Shown here piece by piece: positions 1 through 8,234 of a DNA stretch of 37,837 nucleotides. Numbering within the stretch: the first letter of the stretch is position 1; the number at the start of each line of letters is the position of its first letter. The position numbers and the translations under genes are program-made. Location: the NCBI GenBank assembly GCA_964599915.1, contig CAZRHR010000018.1, positions 1 to 37,837 of the forward strand, read 5' to 3'. This DNA comes from CAZRHR01 sp964599915 (GTDB lineage Bacteria; Bacteroidota; Bacteroidia; CAIKAF01). The notes under the pieces were generated by a model. The model saw only the letters and a program-made list of their open reading frames with translations, was not told the DNA's origin and made no database searches.

Positions 1-1
1 T

Positions 2-442
2 ATGATCGCAGGGCTGCTTTTGCTTTGGCAAACGTGGGTGGCCTCCGTAGCCGATGTGAAATTGTTTATGATGGTGGTGTTGGCCTTTTGGGGATATTTT
101 GCCTATGCCACGATACAAGCCTATTATTTTTGGAAATATGGTTTTGAAACCATTTTTATTCAAAATGGACAAGTCATGTTTCGGAGAGATATTTTCAAGC
201 GAAAAGGAAAGCCTGTGTATTTTCGAGTAAACCAAAGCCAGCCTTTTTCTCTCGCTGATGCCAATCCGGGAGGGGCATTTACGCAAATTATGGCTTTTTG
301 GATACCTCAGGGAGGAACATTGCAATTGGGCACAGGTAAAAATGTGTATCGGTTTGCCCCCGGTCTAGTGGAAAAGGAGCGGCAAGCTCTATTGAAAATC
401 CTGAACCATGCCGCCAAACCAACTAAAGGTAAGTCCTCATGA
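2..442 (+). CDS. Hypothetical membrane protein, probably 5'-truncated by the window edge
   Basis: The first ATG lies at base 2, so the true start may be outside the window. About 146 residues are visible. The first 45 are strongly hydrophobic and read as one or two membrane segments. The remainder is a soluble tail with short alternating hydrophobic stretches, in the style of a small beta-rich domain facing the cytoplasm. The stop codon overlaps the start of the next gene by 4 bp (ATGA), which points to one transcript and translational coupling with the YhhN-like gene. I do not recognise the family and assign no function. Confidence 0.6.
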   Translation: MIAGLLLLWQTWVASVADVKLFMMVVLAFWGYFAYATIQAYYFWKYGFETIFIQNGQVMFRRDIFKRKGKPVYFRVNQSQPFSLADANPGGAFTQIMAFWIPQGGTLQLGTGKNVYRFAPGLVEKERQALLKILNHAAKPTKGKSS

Positions 443-1140
443 TGTCATGGCGTATGGTGTTTTTTTGGCTCGCGGCCATTGTTAATCTATTAACGGAAAT
501 ATTCTTGCCTGCCACCACTTATGAAGCGGTCAGTAAATTGACTTTAATGCCTCTTTTATGGTGGGCACATGCCCAAGAACCCATTTGGGCAAAAAAGTTA
601 CTTTGGCCGTTGGCCTTGGCCTGGCTTGGTGATATCTGTATGCTTTATGATGGCCCGGATAAATTCGGCCTTTGGGCGTTGGCGGCCGGAGCCACATTCT
701 TCGGATTCATGCAACTTATCTATTTTTACTATCTCTGGCCGCTGAGAAAACAATTGGTTGGCAGCCCCAATTTTTGGCCTCTGCTCCTTTTTTGGATGTT
801 GGCTCAAGCTGTTTTCTTTGGCCTCGCTAGACTTTATCTGGAAGACAACTGGCCCATGATTGGCTTTATCCTTTTTTATAGTGGAAGCCATTTGGCCATG
901 GTATTTTTTGCCATTTGGCTTCTATTGGGTTCCGCGATTAAGCCAGGTATTCTTGTTGGAAGTATATTGTTCGTAGTCACAGATTTAATCATTGGTTTTG
1001 CCACCTTTGTGGTATCCATGAACCATGAACAAGATTTTTGGGTCATGTTATCTTATATCCTAGCACAATGGCTCATCGTAAATGGTTTGTGGCGGCATTG
1101 GCAGCATGCAGCTCAGCTGTCCTTGTCGGCCAAACCCTAG
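439..1140 (+). CDS. YhhN/TMEM86-type multi-spanning membrane protein (lysoplasmalogenase family)
   Basis: This is a 233-residue protein made almost entirely of hydrophobic helices, probably seven or eight. The pattern fits the YhhN/TMEM86 family: an early aspartate in a helix within LAWLGDICMLYDGPDKF, and a C-terminal helix with YILAQWLIVNGLW, like the usual YxxAQxLI ending. Characterised animal TMEM86 members hydrolyse the vinyl-ether bond of lysoplasmalogens, but the bacterial role is not settled, so substrate is inference only. It overlaps the upstream gene by 4 bp and the downstream CapA-like gene by 73 bp. The assignment rests on overall helix pattern and two motifs, not on an alignment. 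Confidence 0.7.
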   Translation: MMSWRMVFFWLAAIVNLLTEIFLPATTYEAVSKLTLMPLLWWAHAQEPIWAKKLLWPLALAWLGDICMLYDGPDKFGLWALAAGATFFGFMQLIYFYYLWPLRKQLVGSPNFWPLLLFWMLAQAVFFGLARLYLEDNWPMIGFILFYSGSHLAMVFFAIWLLLGSAIKPGILVGSILFVVTDLIIGFATFVVSMNHEQDFWVMLSYILAQWLIVNGLWRHWQHAAQLSLSAKP

Positions 1141-2171
1141 TCACCGGCGGTACTTCTGCTGTTCCTACCGATCATGTATATCGCTTTTGGTTTGTGGGCG
1201 ACCTTATGGCTCATCTACCTCAGCTGGAAGCGGCCAAAACCTCTGCTGGCGGGTATGATTTCGATTCCGTTTTTGTTTTTTTACAGCCTTGGTTCAAAAC
1301 AGCGGACCTGCGGTTTGGAAACCTAGAATTTACCCTCGCGGGACCACCTTATCGCGGTTATCCAATGTTTTCCGGCCCGGATGCCTATGCCGCAGCCTTG
1401 AAAAAAGCGGGCTTTGATGTCCTGTTTACGTCCAATAACCATTCGCTGGACCGTGGGTCAAAGGGCCTGAGACGTACCCTTCAAGTACTTGACTCTTTGG
1501 GTATAGTGCATACCGGAACTTTCACAAATGACGCTGCTTTTGAGGCTGAAAGACCCTTGGTTCTTCAAGTGGGGCACTTGCGACTGGCACTATTAAATCC
1601 TACCTATGGCACCAATGGAATGCCGGTAGAAGGAAAAGTTCGCATTGAATTGTTGGATTCGGTCCTTTTACGCAAAGCTAGCCAAACCATAGCTTGGAAA
1701 GAAGCCGATATGCGATTGGTCTACGTGCATTGGGGCAGCGAGTATCAGGTGAAGCCTTCTTCAACCCAAAAGAAATGGGCTTCCTTTTTCAAAGATATCC
1801 ATACAGATGTGGTTATTGGAAGTCACCCTCATGTGGTTCAACCCATGGAAATGGAACAGGAGATGCCGGTTTTCTATTCCCTTGGAAATTTTTTCTCAAA
1901 CCAGCGTGATCGTGGATGCGATGGCGGTATTGTGGCATGTCTTTTTGTCCAAAAACAAGGCGCCAATCCTCTGCGTGTAAAGTGGTCTTATTTTCCCGTT
2001 TGGGTTTGGAAAAGGATGCGGCCCACACCTGCTTATTTTTTACTCCCTCCTGATGTAAATGAAAATGTCCTGCGCAAATTGGGATTCACACAGGACGATT
2101 CCATTAAAAGGGCGCTATTTTTCAAGGATACCCAGTTGCGTATGCAAGGGGTGCCTCTTTTTGAGCCTTAA
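1068..2171 (+). CDS. CapA-like exported metallophosphoesterase-fold protein
   Basis: The protein carries the motifs of the CapA/PgsA family (poly-gamma-glutamate synthesis accessory type, calcineurin-like fold). An FVGDLMAH stretch follows the signal peptide. It is followed by FGNLEFTLAG, then LFTSNNHSLDRG with the SNNH metal-ligand region, then VVIGSHPHVVQPME, and finally FYSLGNFFSNQ. The order and spacing match the family, and about 368 residues is a usual length. The ATG at 1068 is preferred to the one at 1038 because it directly begins a clean signal sequence (basic MAHRK, then a hydrophobic core ending near GQ). This start lies 73 bp inside the YhhN-like gene in another frame. Its stop is 4 bp from the convergent stop of the next gene. 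Substrate is not predictable; no capsule genes are nearby. Confidence 0.85.
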   Translation: MAHRKWFVAALAACSSAVLVGQTLVTGGTSAVPTDHVYRFWFVGDLMAHLPQLEAAKTSAGGYDFDSVFVFLQPWFKTADLRFGNLEFTLAGPPYRGYPMFSGPDAYAAALKKAGFDVLFTSNNHSLDRGSKGLRRTLQVLDSLGIVHTGTFTNDAAFEAERPLVLQVGHLRLALLNPTYGTNGMPVEGKVRIELLDSVLLRKASQTIAWKEADMRLVYVHWGSEYQVKPSSTQKKWASFFKDIHTDVVIGSHPHVVQPMEMEQEMPVFYSLGNFFSNQRDRGCDGGIVACLFVQKQGANPLRVKWSYFPVWVWKRMRPTPAYFLLPPDVNENVLRKLGFTQDDSIKRALFFKDTQLRMQGVPLFEP

Positions 2172-2175
2172 GGGA

Positions 2176-3819
2176 TTATTTAATCACCAACAGGGTTTTG
2201 TTTTGTCCCGCAAACTGCAAATGATACACCCCGGCAGGAATGTTTTGTAATGAAATGCTTACGGGTACGTTCATGTCCAAAGAATGGGTTTCAGCGTACA
2301 CCATACGGCCACTCAGATCTGTCAATGAAACCAACTGGTTACCCAATGAAGTAGAAGTCTGAAGTTGCACTTCTTCCGTGGCCGGATTGGGGAATAGGGT
2401 TACGTTTACTTTGTCCAAACCTTCCATACCTGTAGTTTGCAAAAGGGGTAAAAGTAGGGGATGGGCAAAGTCAACCATACCTGTTACAGCAGGACTTTGT
2501 GCCGTGGGGCGTAAATCGGGATCGTTGAAGTTATAAGGATTGGTCAAGAGGACATCTTCGGACAACGGAAGGGTATCCGTACCTCTGGCGGCATCCATCG
2601 CCCAAGTGATTACATCATTTACATTGGCGATACACAAAGTGTCACCTGAACTTAAACGGAAGTCCGTACCCATACCCGCCAAAATATTGTATCTCCAGAT
2701 CAGGCTGTCGTTACAAGCATTGGCCACGGTCCTGCGGCTGTCTAAATTTAACCCCGCAAAATTGAATCCGGTAAAAATGGAGTTGAATACGCGAATAGAG
2801 GAGTTTCTGCGGATGTGTAAAGCACGGCGATAAAGACTGTTTACGCTATCGGGGTTGTTTTGATAAATGGGACCAAGTAAAGTAACGTTGGAGAAGATGG
2901 CCGCTGTTCTGGGTGTATTCAAAGAACCATCCGCATCGTTGTCGGATTCAAATCCGTTGGAACCGCTTTGATCTGCAATTTTTGAGTCACGTAAAGCGGC
3001 CGCAAACTGAATTCTTCCTCTAAACCCGTTGTCGGTATCAAAATCATCGTCCCAGGTGCGGTAAGCAAACAGGTATTTCGCATCTACTGTTCCGCCAAAC
3101 CATTCGAAGGAATCGTCTCCACAATAGGAAACTTGAATATGGTGGATTTGGGTTTTGCTACCCACACTATACAAACTTAATCCATTGATTTCTGAATTGG
3201 CTTGTGGGGTAAGAGAAATACCACAGAATTCAATGCGCACATAGGCCAAAACACCGGAAGAATCTTCGGGTGAATTTCCACCGAAAACGCCACGCTGGGT
3301 AGCCGCATTTCCAATGCCACCTTCAGCTTCTGCATTGGGACCTGTTGGCCTGTTATGTGGTGCAGCGCCGCAAATGACTACGCCACCCCAATCGCCATAA
3401 TCACGCGCACCGGCAGGTTGGTTGGAAGTGAAAACGATAGGAGCCGTAGCGGTTCCTTCTGCAACGATTTTTGCACCACGCTCAATAATCAGGGTGCCTT
3501 TGCCCGTTCCCCGAATAATAGTGCCCGGCTGAATGGTCAAGGTAGCGCCGGCCTCTACATACACCAAGGCATCATTTAACAAATACACATTGTTACTTGT
3601 CCACGTGGTGTTGGTGGTGATGTTGCCATTTACAGAAACCGTTGTGGCGGGATAATTGGTTTGTTGTGGGGTAAAGTTGGTCCAGCCGTCGGTCCATCTG
3701 GCTGCAGGAGCTGGAGCGAAAGCGCCGCGATAGTTTACGCCTTCAAAGAAAGGGAGGCTTTGGCCGAAGAGACTCATACTTGCAAGCATGAGCGCGCCTA
3801 GGGTAGATAATTGCTTCAT
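2176..3819 (-). CDS. T9SS-exported right-handed beta-helix protein (type A sorting domain)
   Basis: A 547-residue secreted protein. It starts with a signal peptide (MKQLSTLGALMLASMSLFGQ). A long region follows whose strands read like a parallel beta-helix: short turns such as AGATLTIQPGTIIRG, IIERGAKIVAEG and GDWGGVVICG, then DDDFDTDNGFRG and NGFESDNDADG. The last ~75 residues form a type A T9SS sorting domain (VTLFPNPATEEVQLQ, then LSGRMVY and IPAGVYHLQF). It should cross the outer membrane by T9SS and be surface-attached or released. It lies 85 bp downstream of the TonB-dependent receptor on the same strand. In my knowledge proteins of this type often accompany such receptors, so a role in capturing a ligand for that receptor is plausible but unproven. 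No catalytic motif was found. Confidence 0.85.
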   Translation of the reverse strand: MKQLSTLGALMLASMSLFGQSLPFFEGVNYRGAFAPAPAARWTDGWTNFTPQQTNYPATTVSVNGNITTNTTWTSNNVYLLNDALVYVEAGATLTIQPGTIIRGTGKGTLIIERGAKIVAEGTATAPIVFTSNQPAGARDYGDWGGVVICGAAPHNRPTGPNAEAEGGIGNAATQRGVFGGNSPEDSSGVLAYVRIEFCGISLTPQANSEINGLSLYSVGSKTQIHHIQVSYCGDDSFEWFGGTVDAKYLFAYRTWDDDFDTDNGFRGRIQFAAALRDSKIADQSGSNGFESDNDADGSLNTPRTAAIFSNVTLLGPIYQNNPDSVNSLYRRALHIRRNSSIRVFNSIFTGFNFAGLNLDSRRTVANACNDSLIWRYNILAGMGTDFRLSSGDTLCIANVNDVITWAMDAARGTDTLPLSEDVLLTNPYNFNDPDLRPTAQSPAVTGMVDFAHPLLLPLLQTTGMEGLDKVNVTLFPNPATEEVQLQTSTSLGNQLVSLTDLSGRMVYAETHSLDMNVPVSISLQNIPAGVYHLQFAGQNKTLLVIK

Positions 3820-3904
3820 GGTTTTTTTTGTAAAACTATCCTTTCAAGTTTACCTCCATGTAGCCACTATGTCATGTTCTTGCAAAGCCTGTGTAAAGTA
3901 AAAG

Positions 3905-6733
3905 TTAGAAATTAAAGGTCCATTGAAATCGAAGGGTGGATGCCATGCGGTAGGACATCATCAGGTGGTCGGTTTCTCGCTGAAAAGAACCATNNNNNNN
4001 NNNGAGGTCTAGGTAAAATTCCCATGTCATGGCAAACACATCCCTGAGGGAAAGACGGCCCTCCATCCGGTTTTTGAAAAACCTTCTGCTCACTTGGATA
4101 TCCATGGTCCAGCGCTCATTCTCCACAATGTCAGGATAGGTAATGTCACCTACGCTAAAAATGCTCGACCCCATGTAATGAAAGGAACAAGACATGCTCC
4201 CTTTCCACCAAGCAGGAATGTATTGCAACGTTAGGTTCCCCATCCAAGGCGCTTGCCCTTGCCATGGGCGATCTTTACCTACAAAACTCAACGTTCCTGT
4301 AGAAACCGTGGAGTAAATCCGTGCCATGTTGCCCATAAGGGTCAAATCTTTAAGGAAGGGAACTTGTAGGAAGCTCCCTAAAAAAAGTCTGGTTTCCAAT
4401 TCAATTCCCACACTTTGGGCTTCAGGGATGTTGATGTAGTCAAACTTTCGATTTAACACGGGAACCATCAGATTTTCAATGGGATTGGTAAAGTGCTTGT
4501 AAAAAATAGTAGCACTAACCATTTGACCCACCCACGGATAGAAATCGGCACGAAGGTCCACGTTGTGAATGTTTGCCGGTTTAAGTTGGCTGTTTCCGCT
4601 GGCCAAAGCGAACATGGAAAAATCGTAAAAGGTAAATGGGGCCAGCTCACGGGCTTCAGGTCGGTTTACGGTTTTGCTGTAGGCGGCCTTAAATACCCAT
4701 TTGTTATGGGGGCTATATTTTAAAAATAAGGAGGGAAGCCAATCCATAAAGGTTGTGTCAATGTTTACGGGAACTTGGTCGTTGGCGGCTTCAAAAGTTT
4801 GGAGTTGCTGGCGGTATGCTTCCATGCGAACCCCATAGACCAATTGTAATTTTTTCTGGAAAAAGTTACTTTCTATTTGGAGGTAGCCGGCGTGATTCAT
4901 CGCCTGGAAATCGTAAGCATCCGAATTACGGGTGACTTCACGAATCATAAACCCTTGTGGCCCCATGTTTTCTCTGCGAAAGATGGAGTCCGGACCCCAA
5001 CTGGCCAGACTGGTTTGGAAGCTGCTGTTGGCATACCTCACATAACCAAACTGTCGCGCTTCAAATGCCCTGGTTCTCCATTGATGACTAGTACCAACAA
5101 CTAAAGTATGGCTGGTTTTTTTAAAAGAAAATGGAAAAGAACCTTCTAAAAGACCAAGAAGGGCCCTGTCTTTTTGTTCCGAGAAAAACCTGCCGGCCAA
5201 TGTAGGTTGCACAGAATTTGAAACGGGTACGGTAAATGGCTGAAGGGTATCTTCCAGCGGCCGTTTGTACTCCAAAATGCGATAATCCGGCAAATCCCGC
5301 TGTTGGGCGGTGTATCCCAATACCCATTTTAGAGAAAAAGGATACTTTTCACCTGAGTGAATCCCTTCAACATGACCGGTATATAGTCTATTTTGTGATT
5401 GCTGATGGTTATAAGCACGCAGCGCAAGACCTAAATCAGGCTCATTTCCCTCTCGCAAAATGCTTTGGAGCTGACTTTGACTACTCGCCAATTGACGGAT
5501 GGAAATCCTGTGTGCTATTTTTTTCCCTTTTTCTACAAACTGAAGATTCCAAAGCATGACTGGGTTGGCACTGTATTGAAATTGTTGGTCGCGAAAGTCC
5601 TTGGTTTGCTCAATGTTATTGAAATCGTTCCTTTGAATATCCACATACTGATATTGGTTAGTAAATGAAATGCCTAAGGTGCTTCCAATCGTTCTTGAGG
5701 TTTGTGATTTTTTTCCCGAAGGAAGGTTTTGCCGATAACCCCAAAGTAGTTGAAGTTGCATGGGTAAAGGCGCCATAAAGGACTGTGGGCCAAATCTATT
5801 GGGAAGGCTTTGGGCTAAAGCGACGAGTGCATCTTTTTGAATTACAGGTGTTTGCAAATCATTAAAGGCGGCATTGTCTGGAAATCCTTCGGGTAATCCG
5901 GCCGCATGATCTAGTCCTAAAGCGGGTAGATGGTCTATTCCGGTACTGGTAAAAGGTTGAAAGGTGGTTAAAAAATGCGCACTCGTGCCGGTAGTCACCT
6001 GAAGTAAGTTTGAATCCGGAAGGTCCCGGGTTTGTACTTGGATGATACCTCCTGCAAAATCTCCGGGCATGGAAGGAAGTGCGGTTTTATGCACCCAAAT
6101 ATTTCCTACTGCAAAAGCCGGAATAATTTGAAATTGAAAAGCTTTACGGTCTGGCTCGGTGGGCATCATAGGGATTTCATGGAACAACCCAAGGTTATAC
6201 CGTTCAGGAAGCCCTCTTACGACGGCAAAGCCTTGTTCCTGAACGTGTAACCCACTCACCCGCTTAAGTAAGTCACCTGTGTGTCGATCGGGGGTAAGCC
6301 GAATAAAATCGCGGGACAAGCCATCCAACATCCCAATGGCCTGCCTTCTGATTTCTACAAATTTTCCGTCGCTTTCTTTGTGTAACGCACCCGCCACTAC
6401 CACTTCTTCAAGGGTGCCGGTGGCAGATTCCAAGGTCACGGGTAAAAGTGTAACCTCATCTGCCCGAATAACAATTTGGGTTTTAGTCCATGTGGCATAC
6501 CCCAAATAGCTGAATTGAACGGAGTAGGTGCCCGGGGTGAGTGTCAGCTGGTAGCTGCCATCAAGCTGGGTAACGGTTCCCACGGTGCTCTCCTCCACTT
6601 TTACATGAACACCAATGAGGGTTTCCTGTGTATTTTTATCCGTAACCACACCACTTAGTTTTCCTGTGGCTGTTTGTCCCATGCTTAGCAACGGCCAGAA
6701 AGAACAAAGAAAGGCGATTATGGGATTTTTCAT
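3905..6733 (-). CDS. TonB-dependent outer-membrane receptor with carboxypeptidase-like N-terminal domain
   Basis: The protein is 942 residues as assembled. After a signal peptide ending in SMGQ comes a carboxypeptidase-D-like regulatory domain (KLSGVVTDKNTQETLIGVHV ... GTYSVQFSYLGYATW, about residues 25-105). The plug domain follows (GTLEEVVVAG, then LLKRVSGLHVQEQGFAVVRG and MPGDFAGGIIQVQTRDLP, to about residue 240). The rest is a large barrel rich in aromatic strands, ending in LRFQWTFNF with the C-terminal aromatic expected for outer-membrane insertion. It should import a ligand using TonB and proton-motive force; the ligand is unknown. Ten Ns near the C-terminus leave four unknown residues, and the frame resumes cleanly, but the gap length may be arbitrary. 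A TAnnTTTG box lies only 4 nt before the ATG. Confidence 0.92.
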   Translation of the reverse strand: MKNPIIAFLCSFWPLLSMGQTATGKLSGVVTDKNTQETLIGVHVKVEESTVGTVTQLDGSYQLTLTPGTYSVQFSYLGYATWTKTQIVIRADEVTLLPVTLESATGTLEEVVVAGALHKESDGKFVEIRRQAIGMLDGLSRDFIRLTPDRHTGDLLKRVSGLHVQEQGFAVVRGLPERYNLGLFHEIPMMPTEPDRKAFQFQIIPAFAVGNIWVHKTALPSMPGDFAGGIIQVQTRDLPDSNLLQVTTGTSAHFLTTFQPFTSTGIDHLPALGLDHAAGLPEGFPDNAAFNDLQTPVIQKDALVALAQSLPNRFGPQSFMAPLPMQLQLLWGYRQNLPSGKKSQTSRTIGSTLGISFTNQYQYVDIQRNDFNNIEQTKDFRDQQFQYSANPVMLWNLQFVEKGKKIAHRISIRQLASSQSQLQSILREGNEPDLGLALRAYNHQQSQNRLYTGHVEGIHSGEKYPFSLKWVLGYTAQQRDLPDYRILEYKRPLEDTLQPFTVPVSNSVQPTLAGRFFSEQKDRALLGLLEGSFPFSFKKTSHTLVVGTSHQWRTRAFEARQFGYVRYANSSFQTSLASWGPDSIFRRENMGPQGFMIREVTRNSDAYDFQAMNHAGYLQIESNFFQKKLQLVYGVRMEAYRQQLQTFEAANDQVPVNIDTTFMDWLPSLFLKYSPHNKWVFKAAYSKTVNRPEARELAPFTFYDFSMFALASGNSQLKPANIHNVDLRADFYPWVGQMVSATIFYKHFTNPIENLMVPVLNRKFDYINIPEAQSVGIELETRLFLGSFLQVPFLKDLTLMGNMARIYSTVSTGTLSFVGKDRPWQGQAPWMGNLTLQYIPAWWKGSMSCSFHYMGSSIFSVGDITYPDIVENERWTMDIQVSRRFFKNRMEGRLSLRDVFAMTWEFYLDLXXXXGSFQRETDHLMMSYRMASTLRFQWTFNF
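3994..4003. other. Assembly gap of ten Ns inside the receptor gene
   Basis: Ten consecutive Ns interrupt the receptor close to its C-terminus. The frame is the same on both sides, giving four undetermined residues, so the gap size could be right, but ten is also a common placeholder length. The last ~35 residues and the adjoining strand should be treated as provisional. Confidence 0.98.
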
Positions 6734-6737
6734 CCCT

Positions 6738-6745
6738 CAAAACTA
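6738..6745 (-). promoter_or_regulatory. Bacteroidota -7 box for the TonB-dependent receptor
   Basis: On the minus strand this reads TAGTTTTG, a full match to TAnnTTTG. No convincing -33 TTG is seen at the usual distance. Only 4 nt separate the box from the receptor ATG at 6733, so transcription would begin at or next to the start codon. Just upstream the minus strand carries CACGT twice with 4 nt between, a possible operator. Confidence 0.5.
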
Positions 6746-6818
6746 CGTGTGTCACGTGGCCCTAAGTTCACCTAATCTTTAAGGAAAAGCGAGATTTGGG
6801 TTAACCTATGGTTAGGGA

Positions 6819-8234
6819 TTAAGGTGCACCTAAAAATCGTTCCAGCCGCTTTAGAATTTCATCTCTATTGGTAGAAAAAGCTTTTCTACCTGCGGCCTCA
6901 TAATTTAAATCGGCCCCTTTAAGTCGTTCCAAAATCTGGGTAAAAATGACTTGTTGGTCCTTTATGCGGGTGGCTTTCATTTGTAATGTGCCGTAAGCAA
7001 TAAAAATTCCACCCTGTTGTGTGCCGGCTTCTGTGGTAGCGATGACTTCAAAAACAAGGTCCGCCCTTGTGGTATCCGACAACACTTGAAATCCATTTTT
7101 CTCTAAAAACTGACGAACCGTAAGGCTCACTTGCGGAAAACCAACCGGTTGTCCAAGGTTCGATTCCTGGACGCTTAGAAAAATGGTAGGTTTTTCATAG
7201 CTCATTCTGGCGGTGGCAGTTTTGGTAAAGCCCATAAGGTAATTGGACAAAAATTTGGGTATTTCTGCCTGAAAATCCCATTGTGAAGGCGTGGCCTCAA
7301 CGGTTATGACCAAGGATTCTTCTTTTACAATGGCCGGGGGTTGGGCTTTGGCCTGTCCCAGCTGGTCTGTTTGGTTTTCTCCATTGATGGAAAGTCCACC
7401 GGAAGTTCTGCCCGCGGAAAATTGGGTACGCCATTGAATGGGAAGCCCACGAACGGGCTGTGTTTGTCCGGAACGGTTTCGGACGGTAGCTGAAAGCGTA
7501 AGTTGCGGCGCCGGCCCGGTGCGTATCACCAAGGTATTTGGATTCAGTTGTAAGGAAATGCTACCCAACATGGTGGCCATATCAGTGGGAATGAGGGTGC
7601 CTAAATCTACCATACCCTCCGGACTTCTGAAGCTGAGTTCTTGGTCCATATGGGGTTGTAATTCCTGAATGGCCACCACGTAGCGGTACAAACTGTTTTT
7701 TATTTCGCCTTGTTCCCATGCCGCCCTCGCTTCCGAGATGGCCTGCCACGCTTTTTCCATGGCTTGGTTTCTTCGAGCGGCTATTTTAGCCCAATACGCA
7801 TCGCGGTTCAGGCGATATAAAACGGCATACAAACCATTTCCTTCATGCACCTCGACTTGTTCATAGTCCTCTAAATCCAAGTTGGTTTTTGCCCTGATTT
7901 CAGACATATAATGCTCTTGCATCCTGTAATTCGACTCGAACCTGGCCAGAATGGAAGAGGAGGAGATATTTACTTTAATTTCGCCAGCAAGGTCCTTGAG
8001 GGCAATTTCTCTTGCCGCACGAATATGGTCTTGGTTTCCGGGTCGAATTCTTGAGGTTCCTACACCTACATAATACCCCGGCATCATAGGCTTTGAGGTC
8101 ACCCATGAAGGAAGTCTTTGTAGGGTAGGGGAATCTGTTTTTCCCGCCACCTCTGCGGTTGCTTTTTTAGAGGAACAACCCACAAAAGCCAGGGTGGCAA
8201 AGGCCAGCAATAAAAATAGCTTTAAGGTTTTCAT
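6819..8234 (-). CDS. LPP20-like lipoprotein
   Basis: A 471-residue lipoprotein: basic N-terminus, hydrophobic core and lipobox ending FVGC at about residue 20. The next ~150 residues resemble the LPP20 lipoprotein domain, with LPSWVTSKP, then YYVGVGTSRI, AAREIALKDLAGEIKVNISS and a later LYAVLYRLNRDAYW. The C-terminal half has beta-strand-like segments and an FLEKNGFQVL stretch near the end. The start codon overlaps the stop of the CsgG-like gene by 4 bp (ATGA), so the two are almost certainly co-translated. It is probably anchored to a periplasmic membrane face. Function is unknown; pairing with a CsgG-type protein suggests an envelope or secretion assembly. Confidence 0.75.
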   Translation of the reverse strand: MKTLKLFLLLAFATLAFVGCSSKKATAEVAGKTDSPTLQRLPSWVTSKPMMPGYYVGVGTSRIRPGNQDHIRAAREIALKDLAGEIKVNISSSSILARFESNYRMQEHYMSEIRAKTNLDLEDYEQVEVHEGNGLYAVLYRLNRDAYWAKIAARRNQAMEKAWQAISEARAAWEQGEIKNSLYRYVVAIQELQPHMDQELSFRSPEGMVDLGTLIPTDMATMLGSISLQLNPNTLVIRTGPAPQLTLSATVRNRSGQTQPVRGLPIQWRTQFSAGRTSGGLSINGENQTDQLGQAKAQPPAIVKEESLVITVEATPSQWDFQAEIPKFLSNYLMGFTKTATARMSYEKPTIFLSVQESNLGQPVGFPQVSLTVRQFLEKNGFQVLSDTTRADLVFEVIATTEAGTQQGGIFIAYGTLQMKATRIKDQQVIFTQILERLKGADLNYEAAGRKAFSTNRDEILKRLERFLGAP

